Origin: Setaria digitata
Lineage: Eukaryota > Nematoda > Chromadorea > Rhabditida > Setariidae
Assembly: GCA_003640385.1 (NCBI GenBank)
Contig: RCAB01000375.1
Location: forward strand, 1-63,608
Length of the DNA: 63,608 nt
Reading direction: 5' to 3'
Part shown: positions 54,101 through 63,608 of the stretch, piece by piece
How positions within the stretch are numbered: the first letter of the stretch is position 1
Layout: each line of letters begins with the position of its first letter
The notes under the pieces: model-generated
Told to the model about the DNA's origin: nothing
What the model saw: the letters and a program-made list of their open reading frames with translations, nothing else
Database searches by the model: none
Translations under genes and position numbers: made by a program

Positions 54101-57091
54101 TAACTTGATTATTAGTGTCTACTCTAAATTTTTGTTTATTTTTTTCTGATGAGATGATAAATCAGGTCTGCGTTGTTCAACAGATAGACTACTAAAGCAA
54201 TTACAGAAATAGGTTTTGAAATCACGCCTTTAATATTTAACAGTGTTTAATTTCAAGTATAGGTTTTTACCATATCTGAAGGAGGTAAATTGCTTAAATC
54301 TCTAAAGTCTGAACATTCTGCTCTAGCAATAAATTCAACAAATTTCAAATTCTTAATCGTGATTTTGATGAATATGCTTAATATTTCCAGTAATGCTTTT
54401 CAAAGAATGTTGATTATTGAGTATCCATTCTGATTCATTCATTTTTGTCCATCAGCAAATTCTAAACTGCCAAGCAATGAAATTGGTGAATGATGCATAT
54501 GTAAGTTAAACAAAATCTGTCAGAATGTAATTTGATATGACGCCTGAAATAACTCTGCTTATAAACACAAACCTTCCAGAAAAATCGGCTGCATTTTTTG
54601 GACATTTTTTATAGCACTAATTTTTGAGACCTATTCATAATTCCAAAATTCGTAACATTTAAAAAAAAAAATCATTTAAAAAATCCATACGGATGATATT
54701 GTTTTCCATTTTCACGCTCCAAACTATCCGATATCACAAACGCTTTAATTGGCTCTAAATTGCTGAGTGAATTTATAAGTACCAATAACAAAATTAACTT
54801 CCAATAGTGATTGCAATTTGGAAATTTTATCTGAAAAGAGAACAAACACTTCCTCCCCCCCTTTATCGTCTAAAATTAGTGTCCAAATCACATAGACACA
54901 CAGTCATCATTTCCAAAGGTTTGATACCCAAAAGTGAAAGTTATTTCGAAAAATTTCCACCCGCATATGAAAAATTACATTTGGAAGACCTTTGTTTAAC
55001 CTATATTTTTGCCCCCTAACAATTTCCTGGCTTGAAAATCACGCTAACCCCAATTAAATAACAAATTTAGGTGCTCTCTTCACAGTTTGAAGGTACTCCT
55101 TAAGCAACCCTCCACCGACTTTTATTTTCGAAGTTGAGCTGATCCAGAAATCTATTTGAGGGCATTCTTGTTGCCTTCCTTTGCTTGGTGTGCAACTTTT
55201 TTAATGAAAAGCAAACCACTCATTTTTGACTGGCAAAAGGAAAAGTGGTACGATTCGAACAATTCTGAATGTGTACAAAAGTTCAGTTAAAATTGAAACC
55301 AAGCTCAACAATTTGAAAGATTGCACTTCCCATTAAAAGGTGTTTGATGAAAGATTGCATTTATTCCATCAAGAGAAAAAGCAGATCGACCACCGATTAA
55401 TCCGCTTTTTAGGTATATGACATAACTCATTTCCAAATTAAGAGAAAAAAAATTCCGTTCAGGAAAAGAATTATCATTTCCACAGATGAAATCAGAATGT
55501 GAATGAATTTTCGAAAAAGTATCCATAATAACACAAACAAAAATCACCGAATGAATAGGTCGAAGAAATACATTATGTACCAACATGCCTTTTCTGAAGT
55601 ATAAAGACATTAAAACCACATAATTTACATCAACACATTCCTTAAATAAATAATATACGAATACGAAGCTTGCATGAAGTGACCTCAACCAATCATACTA
55701 CATTTGGCCGGGTCAGCAAGAATGATCTGGAGAATACTGAATGAGGAAAAAGATGATAAGGTTTGGAAGACAATCAAGTCACAACTTAATATTTAAATTA
55801 ATTGTAAATAAATATAAAAGATACCATAGCCAATCATAAGTTCTTGGCAAGCTCCATTTATACCCAATAATAACATAATAATGTCGTATTCGCACCCCCA
55901 TGAATGATGACTCAAAAGGTTGAGAAGTGCTCGAGCTATTTTACTTGGCTGGATGCATAACTTCACCTTTATATCATGAAGTTTCAACATCAATTAAATT
56001 TTCCATTCCTAAGAATAACATACCGTTCCGAGACATATACTTAATTACAATATTCGACAAAATAACTTAAGAAACAAGTAGTACACTGAATGGATATGAT
56101 ATAAAAAAGTAAAAAAAAATTCTCTAAGAACATCAATAAGCAATTATATGTGAACAAATCGAACTATCTAGTTTCTTAAGGAAAATTTCACATATGTTAG
56201 CGGCAGTGGAAAAGTTCGAACTTGTGGCAAAGAAGTGGAATGAAGTAGAACTAAATGCTGCAAAAATACTAAACGATGAAAAATCATTATCCCCAGCTAT
56301 TCGTCCCTATTTAGAGAATGACGCTGCCCATTTCTGACCATTTCGTCCAAATCGTATACTTACTTTACCCCACCGAAACGATTCCTTACAAATCTAAAGC
56401 ATTTAAAATTTAAAAATTATCTTCGAAAATCTCACTCTTTACACCAATGGCTAAAACATTTTTTTTTTTTTTTTTTTTTGAGTAGTAAAATGGTCACGTT
56501 TCAATGATTTCAATATTTAATTATTCAACAAGTCATCATTTTTAACCAAATGAATGTATGGTATCAAGTGAAAATTTGCTTTAAGAAAGATCACGAAAAA
56601 TGTTATACTATCTTCCGGAATGAATAAAACAGCAAGCACAGATAATAATCACCTGGTGTATGGAATGAGAATCCGCAGATCTCTGATGACCTAAAAAGTG
56701 TATCTCATTTGACATGGCTTTTTATCAACCACAACTTCTCTATTCTTGTCTCCACCTTAACACTATAATGATCCATCTTTTCCAGTTTTCTATGATATGT
56801 CCAGTAACATGATAAAGCATGAAAGGATTCTTAGCATCATATATTGATAATCTTCAACATTCTAGTAGTCAGTGCTACAAGCCAAAAGACAAGTAAAAAT
56901 TAACGGTAAAATCACTTAAATAGTAAGAACCTTTCGGAAAAAACTCTAACAGTTAAGAATAAAATAATTAAGAATAATGTACAGCTTCTCACTGTGTATA
57001 GATTTTCATTTTTAACATAATAGAAAAAAGTCAGTGTACTCACTTTTGAACAAATTCGAATCAGAACTCACGTCCTATAGATGCTGGTCAA
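51119..57091. other. Gene-poor interval
   Basis: About 6 kb with no exon I can assign. It includes a 77-codon ATG-started open frame at 51608-51841 (plus) with ordinary-looking composition but no recognised domain, and a 47-codon frame starting near 56195. The part from about 53000 to 57000 looks less A+T-extreme than its surroundings, with broken open frames on both strands, including a longer one on the minus strand at 55305-55688. A decayed gene or element is possible, but nothing identifies it. The right end is the 3' flank of AP-2 sigma. Confidence 0.4.
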
Positions 57092-58196
57092 TTATTCCAA
57101 GGATGAAAGCATAAGCAACTGTTTTAGCACCTTAGTTTGCGAAGTTTCACGTATCTCACCAGCCAAGAACATTTCATCCACAACTGTATACACCTGAAAG
57201 AAAATTCATGAATGACTTATAAAGGTTCACGAGAAAAATGGATGAATAAATTGCAGGATGAAGTGTAGCTACTAAAAAGACACAAAGCGAAGGACAATGT
57301 GACAAAAATCTTTTAAAATGCTCAATTAAAATTACATAAGTTTTATAATTTGTTCAGATGTCCTTCAGAAGTGTACAACCTGGTCAGTACAAAGGAAAAA
57401 GCTTGCAAAGATAAAGAAATGCTCCATAGAGAAATAGAATATGAAGCAATTTTCAGCACTACTTTTCATAACATCACTTCTGAAGGGGTGTGCAATATTC
57501 TCCCCAAGCGGAGAACTTTTAGCATTTCAGTACCTTAAGTTTGACAACACTGCAAACTACATCACTTAATTGAACACTAATACCTTACTTAATTCAGTAG
57601 AAAAAAAAATGTTTACTTTATAAAAATTAAAGACTAGATCAAGTTCGCAGACGTTATGAAAATATTCATTCAGGACTTCCACAAAATTATGTATTGCTTC
57701 CAAATAATACAAATTATTGTCTAGTATGTCAACGCAGATGCAAAAATACAGACCAGCGTAACGTCGATAAACTATTTTGAAATTCCGAAACTAAAAAAAA
57801 AGAAGATGAAAACTCGGTGAAAATATGACAACCATAAAGATTTTATACTTGAATGAATATGTTGCATAGAATTTTTGTCCTCCTACAATTAACCTCACTT
57901 TCGAAAAAGCACCTCTCTTTCCTTCGTTTTCATAGATGCTGAATGAAATTTAGTAAATTTCAAATCAAAACATCCTTTACTAGATTATTTCTTTTACGCT
58001 CCACTCACTGGAACTTACTTAAAATAAATATAAAAAAAAAAACCTCCACGAAATTCGTATGTTTAGCATCTCGCACTGTTACACAAGCGTGCACTTCTTC
58101 TATAAGTTTCTGCTTTTCATCATTATCAAAGTTCATATACCATTTAGCTAGTCGAGTTTTGCCAGCACGATTTTGGATGAGAATAAATCGTATCAT
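57092..58196 (-). CDS. aps-2: AP-2 clathrin adaptor complex sigma subunit
   Basis: Small (sigma) subunit of AP-2, which links cargo with acidic-dileucine signals to clathrin at the plasma membrane during endocytosis. Exons: 58196-58044 (51 codons), 57790-57617 (58 codons), 57193-57092 (33 codons plus stop). The result is 142 aa, the usual length of AP-2 sigma. It begins [20 protein letters not shown], contains [10 protein letters not shown], and runs through [15 protein letters not shown] to LLMLSSLE. The family is almost invariant across animals, and only scattered differences from the remembered mammalian form are seen (for example Cys in EEVHACVT). These features distinguish it from AP-1 and AP-3 sigma. 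Junctions are GAG|GTTTTT, TTTTAG|TTT, AAA|GTAAAC and TTTCAG|GTG, all phase 0. It stands alone with no close neighbour gene. Confidence 0.97.
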
Positions 58197-59657
58197 TAGA
58201 GATTACGCAGGCCAGATATACAGGAAAAATGATGGATCACAACTGACTAATATTCTTCCCGTGATCTTGCCCAAATGACAGTAAATTCCCTGGAAAAAAA
58301 GAACTGATTTCAAGTTGCGATAATCTCAGCGCACTGCCATGATTTGACGTATCCTCTTAACATTATTTTTACTAATGCCCTTCATAACTATTTGTTATAC
58401 TAATTGTTTACACTCATAACTTTTTTACGTAGCACATCGGGCCTAGCTAATGCAAACGAAATGAATAGAGTAAATGAATGCATAAAACATGTAAACTTGG
58501 CTGGCATACACTGCAAGAGTGCTCCTTAATCACAATGAAAAAGTCAGCAAGAAATATTATGGAGAAGGCTCAGCAGGTTGTACAAGTGCAGAGTAGATGG
58601 CTTACTTGAACTAGCTAACTAAATCACACGAGACTCAAACAACTGAGGAGTTACCTATATCGTAGCTACGTCATGCCACGTGAAACTACGCCAGCCAACC
58701 TGCACCCACTCGACATTTACTCAAACACAAAATCTTTTTCCAAAGAGAATGATGCAACTAACTGGAATGTAGCGTCTAAAACCAATATACCGTACTGCTA
58801 GGATTCCAAATGAGAGATGGATCATCCTTTGCAATGTTATATTTGCTTAAGGAAGTCATTTTTAACTCTATGTCTTAGCTGTTTGAAAGTGCTGTAAGTG
58901 TCATCTACCCTTTCTGATTCAAACTTACCGTACCATATTACACACTGTCAAGATAGCATTATTATTAGTCGCTATCACTTTATCACTACTACTTACTGTG
59001 AGAAACGACACCCCAAACAAATAAATAATGGTATTTAGGATAAATCGTCTTTCTTCATTTTGATAGTGTTGTTGATCAATTTTAGTTCGAATTCGATGAT
59101 TCGACAAAAAATGATATCAGTGAGCCAATGTATGATCAAATTAATATCGTGCAACTAAAGTGCAATAAGTTAGCTATTTTTGGTACATGCTAAATTTTTT
59201 CAAAATTCAAATTCCAAAAGGCGATTAACTTATTTTGTATGTGTAACTGCAAGCAATGCAAAAGTTAACAAAAAATCCGTCTAAATATGGGCCAGGAAGT
59301 TGAATATTGTGATTTGAAATTCGGAAAATGGTATCATAAACTTTTATTTTTTTAACTTTAACTCGTATAAATTCGATATGTGGGTTTTAAACAATCAATT
59401 AGACCACAGTATAATGATGAATCTAATAATCTGGAAGTAAACGAATGCAGTGAATGAACTTAATGAGAATTCGAAAAGGAATTTCATTGCCAGCACCAAA
59501 GGAGATGGCAGCACAAAATGTTACCCTAAGATGTTTGTACTTATATCAGAAATTGAAAAAGAAATATACGAAGAAGTATGCATATATAATTAAAGATATT
59601 ATAAGTACTACGTTGTTTCTTTGTTTTAAGAAAAGAAAATATGGATATATTTTTCAG

Positions 59658-59676
59658 ATATATATATATATATATT

Positions 59677-59710
<34 letters not shown>
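59658..59710. repeat. (TA)n microsatellite, interrupted
   Basis: Alternating TA with a central TTAAAA interruption. The two arms are self-complementary and could extrude a hairpin. Confidence 0.9.
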
Positions 59711-59712
<2 letters not shown>

Positions 59713-60250
59713 TTGCATAACTGATCAAGTATGGCTGTGATACTAAACTTCCATAGTTGCTCATCTTAACTCCATTTAAATTAACTTTTATTGCGTTTTT
59801 GGATTAAACATGATCTTTAATTTTTATTAAAGTTAACAATACAAGAAATATGCGCTTTTAACAAAATAAGATTGGTTGATGGAAGAATAAGCAAATAGCA
59901 TTAATTAAGCATGTTAACAGAATGTAATGGCCGATTTGTAAATGGCATTTGAGAAAAAAATGGCCAAAGGTTGAATATAATTAAATTGCGACATGTTGCT
60001 TTCTCAAATCCAAAAAGTAGTAAAGAAAAATTAATTATTTCTGATTATTATACAGCACTTGCTACTAACAGTAACTGAACACTGTAACTAATGTTAATGT
60101 CGCGTAGGACGTAAAATGTGACCTAATTTTCATATCCTACTAACGAAATGGCTGAAAATATTTCATCACATTTTAATATGTATCATCTACATTTGGAAAT
60201 AATACTACCATAGTCATTTCCATAATTCTCATAGCTCTACTATACTACTA

Positions 60251-60282
60251 TCATTATTAGTATTATTATTGCTATTATTATT

Positions 60283-60322
<40 letters not shown>

Positions 60323-60490
60323 TTTGTTTATTTATTTGTTTATTTACTTATTTACTCATTTATTTATTTATTTATTATTATATTACTATTATTGTTATTA
60401 TTATTGCTGTTATTATTTTTATTAATTATTATTATTATATCTATTATTATCAATTATTATTATTATATCTATTATTATTATCATTATTTT
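60251..60490 (+). repeat. (ATTT)n / (ATT)n compound microsatellite
   Basis: ATT units, then about 90 bp of ATTT units with GTTT, CTTA and CTCA variants (about 60286-60376), then ATT units again with ATCT and ATCA interruptions. All the long frame here reflects this repeat. Confidence 0.92.
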
Positions 60491-62949
60491 ATAGATTACT
60501 ATCACTTCAACTGATATTATCGAGTGCAGGTTTGTTGTTCTCTATTTGTTTGTGTTTAATACAATCGAGTGAAGTAAAGGGAGGTATATATTCACATATG
60601 TGTGTATTTCTTTAACAAACAGTATTAAACATTGAGTTTGCGTGGAAGGGAAAAGTTTAGTGAGTACTACTATTAGGAAGATGGGTAGACATGGTCTGGC
60701 TGCTCTCGAGAAGAACTCTCAAGATGAATCGGTGGTGATGTGCAACAATGCTTCATCGTATTTCGTTAAACTTTTTAGGGACCTGAAACTTTAATTGTTA
60801 CACTTTTGATGCTTATGTCTTTGAACGGGTATGAGCACACTGAATACAAATACAATTCGGGAAGTTATTTTACGCTTCACGTACTGATGCTGCTGTCGAT
60901 ATGTTGTATTGGATGTCGTTTAGAATAGTCTTCCTTGCCTTATTGATTGAAAATTGATGTGTTAAAAAAAAATAATTTCAGCTAGTCCGCTAAAAAAAAA
61001 TCCATCATCTTTCTTCTTTTTCATCCATTTATTTAATTTCCCAAATAACATTCCTTTTCATTCTTTTCTTTTCCTCTCGTCCTTTCTCGACATTTACTCT
61101 CAGTAACTTTTCATGGCTTTTTTTTTCAAAGCCAATAATTCACTTGTCACTGAGAATACATTTATTTAATGTGTGAATGAAATTGTTTCCTCATAGATTC
61201 ATTCAAACGTTTCCTAAAAGTTTTCAACAGATTTCATATGCTTTCTTTCCTGACAATTATTCTACTGCCTTTGTGATTTGTCTCATTTTTATTAATTATT
61301 CATATTTGAATGATCTTTTATGAATTTGAATTTTTCATTTTATTTTTTCCCTCAATTTTTTTTCAGTTTGGTTTTAACTATTTAACATCATATTACCGCC
61401 GTTTCTCATCTAGTTTCTCTTACTGCCAAGTGTTTTCCTGTGAGAATCAGATGACGCAGACAAATGACACCAGCAGCACGTGATATTCTACTTTTCTTCT
61501 AACTTCCACTTGTTCGAAAAAAAGAAAAACATTCTTCAAGTTTTACCAACCACTTAATGCTATTTGCTGTTCCTTCTTTTTTCCCAATTCGTAATAATAA
61601 CACACAACACTGTGTTACGATAATTCCGTCTCGAAATGTTCTCTCATAATATTTCGTACTGAAATTATACCTTTCCCATCTTTTTCTTTTTTGTTTTCTA
61701 TAAATGTACAGTTTTAGTCAAAATTTTCCATTAAAAATTCCACCATTGACTTACACTACAATTCAAAAAAAAAACCTAAATCGGAAAATAAGTTTTCCCA
61801 TCATCAGATAATTAAATCTATCGAAAAAAACTGAATTTTTTTGCTATTGGCTCTCTGTGAATAGTAATTGTTGTTAATGACTGATTAATCTCCGCCTCCT
61901 CTTTCTTCCTCCTAAGAGAATCACTTTAAATATTTGTTTGCATTAACTGATTATGATTTAAATACTACCCCATTTGCACTCCTATTTCGATCAAATTTCT
62001 TCATAAGCTGCCAAACGCTTTTTTGTGTCAGAATTTCTTAATTTTTAATAATGCACTGTTATTGAACATCAGAATACGATTGTTCAAAAATTCAAAATTT
62101 CAAATTTTCAAAAAGGAATTCAAAATTTGCCCAAGTTTTTTATTTTACTTTGCATTTAATAGATCGAATATATTTCATCTTTTGCATCTAACTTTTTTCT
62201 TCCTTTGAGATTTGAAGTATGGAATGAAGTGCGACACTATTATGATCATTTTGTCTCTTCTCTTTTTAAATTAGACTAAAATCTGTTTTAATTATGAATC
62301 TAAACAGCAAAATTGTCTTTCAGTTGAGGTAATCTGTCATGAATATATTTTAATTCTATTCTGAAGTAATACGCATAGCAACGGTTAATTCCGAAATATA
62401 ACTATTTGTTGTTGCATGTATGAAAATCGATCACCTTCGCTCTTCCCATCCGTTATTTGCGCTAAAATTCTTGTTTTTAAAAAATAGATCAACTTTACTT
62501 CTTCATTTTTTCTTTTTCCTATTTCTGATTTGCCTAGATTGTCATTTCCCAGTCCTTGATTGATATTATGAATTCTGAATTATTATGAATTCATATCATG
62601 TCTTGCTTTCCTAGTTAATTAATTACAGAAATTTCGTTGTTTCCCTTTATCCATTTCGCTGCTCTCTATGTTGTTGTGAATGTTCATTTTCCTCATGTTA
62701 ATTCCGCTGCTTCATCCAGTTATATAATTTACAAAACGTTTTATAAATAAGTTTAAAAAGATCATTTTCTCTTTTAATATTACTGTTGTCCAAAATTAGC
62801 AGGAAATTTAACAGGCCGAGTAGTTGGAGAATTTCTGACACAATTTGAATGACCTTTCATTCATTTATTTTCTATGTGACATTTTCTATATTAAATTGTG
62901 TAAGCATCAGCTTTTCTTAACGTAACATGTAACTTTGAAAGGATCGAGN

Positions 62950-63088
62950 ATCTGTACATCTGTACATATTTAGATATGAAAGGATATCTGTACATCTGTA
63001 CATCTGTACATATTTATATTTAGAAAGGATATCTGTACATCTGTACATCTGTACATATTTAGAGTAGTATCTGTACATATTTAGATTC
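62950..63088 (+). repeat. TGTACA-rich tandem repeat with single N
   Basis: Nested repeat. A 9-mer, ATCTGTACA, occurs in runs of two or three, each run closed by TATTTAGA or TATTTATATTTAGA and reset by AAGGATATCTG. TGTACA is its own reverse complement. The N at 62949 lies just before the first unit, so the copy number in the assembly may be wrong. Confidence 0.9.
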
Positions 63089-63608
63089 TGTACCACCAGG
63101 AAACCTGAAACCAAAATTGCGGGCCTAAAATTTCTAAAATGGTAATTCATCTTTTTTTCATCTAAGCTATGAATTTCAAGTTATTCTAGTCACTAACTTT
63201 GCTGAGAAGTTATCTTTACGATCGAGAATTTTTAATTGACATTTGGATGAATATTTCTGATAAATCCAATTATATAATTTCAATTTAGGTGTGAATTTAT
63301 CTGTCAAAAATTTTGAAAGAGTCTTGAAATTTTTTATAAACGAAATTTAACTCAAATTGTTCATTCTCATTCGCGAAGGAAATAAAAATTTGCCATATTG
63401 GGAGAATTGTCAAATGAAGAGAATGGTTCTAACAGCAAGAATTGACAAATTCTCAGATCATTACTTTCCATATTCTCAAATTTAATGTAAAATCCTTCGA
63501 AGGAATTATAGCCGTACCCTTTAATTGTTACTTGTCAGCAACAGTAGAATGAACAATGATATTATTTGCTGTTGCACGTAATACTGCCTTTCGAGTAGAT
63601 TTTTGGAT

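Larger units (their letters stand above)
58197..63608. other. Repeat-rich, no gene seen
   Basis: About 5.4 kb upstream of AP-2 sigma, running to the window end. It contains TA, ATT and ATTT microsatellites and a TGTACA-rich tandem repeat. The stretch 58300-58800 is relatively GC-richer but shows no sustained frame. Open frames elsewhere are microsatellite translations or low complexity. The AP-2 sigma promoter should lie within the first part. Confidence 0.5.

Noticed and set aside
57943..58278. 111-codon plus-strand frame
   Set aside because: Shadow of AP-2 sigma exon 1, whose identity on the minus strand is near certain.
60269..60514. 81-codon frame rich in Leu, Tyr and Ile
   Set aside because: Pure translation of the ATT/ATTT microsatellite.

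Overview
This window is nuclear DNA of a nematode, most likely a filarial or related spirurid worm. It is strongly A+T-rich with many homopolymer T/A runs. Its genes are split into short exons by introns with worm-type TTTCAG acceptors, and two families are nematode-enriched or nematode-restricted: a ground-like-domain secreted protein and a multi-ShKT secreted protein. No bacterial operon, CRISPR array, phage, virus or intact transposon is visible. Gene models below were joined by hand from six-frame reading, splice sites and reading-frame phase; except where stated, each model closes in frame from ATG to stop.

Layout. 1-4.6 kb: no gene seen, low-complexity DNA. 4.6-9.3 kb (minus): a 12-exon mitochondrial DEAD-box helicase of the DDX28 type. 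10.4-16.2 kb (plus): a 17-exon nucleolar complex protein 3 (NOC3/NOC3L). These two start about 1.07 kb apart and point away from each other. 16.7-18.4 kb (minus): a 4-exon secreted ground-like protein. 20.7-26.6 kb (minus): an 8-exon seven-helix neuropeptide-receptor-like GPCR. 26.6-33.6 kb: gene-poor. 33.6-35.1 kb (minus): a 5-exon secreted protein with four ShKT domains. 38.7 kb (minus): tRNA-Pro(UGG). 39.7-44.7 kb (plus): a 14-exon BPI/LBP-like lipid-binding protein. 45.5-50.3 kb (minus): a four-helix MARVEL-like membrane protein whose 5' end is unresolved. 57.1-58.2 kb (minus): the AP-2 clathrin adaptor sigma subunit. 58.2-63.6 kb: microsatellites and a TGTACA-rich tandem repeat.

How the genes relate. 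DDX28 and NOC3 both serve ribosome assembly, in the mitochondrion and in the nucleolus, and share one intergenic region, so shared control is plausible. The three minus-strand genes from 16.7 to 35 kb encode extracellular or cell-surface products (ground-like ligand, receptor, ShKT protein), but their multi-kilobase spacing argues against an operon. AP-2 sigma is a housekeeping gene.

Nothing here is clearly a new multi-gene system. The most distinctive items are the ground-like protein with several basic cleavage-like sites, the orphan GPCR with non-canonical motifs and a PDZ-type tail, a 17-nt poison-exon candidate in the ShKT gene, a repeat pair flanking a DDX28 exon, and single-N assembly joins flanked by haplotype-like duplicates.
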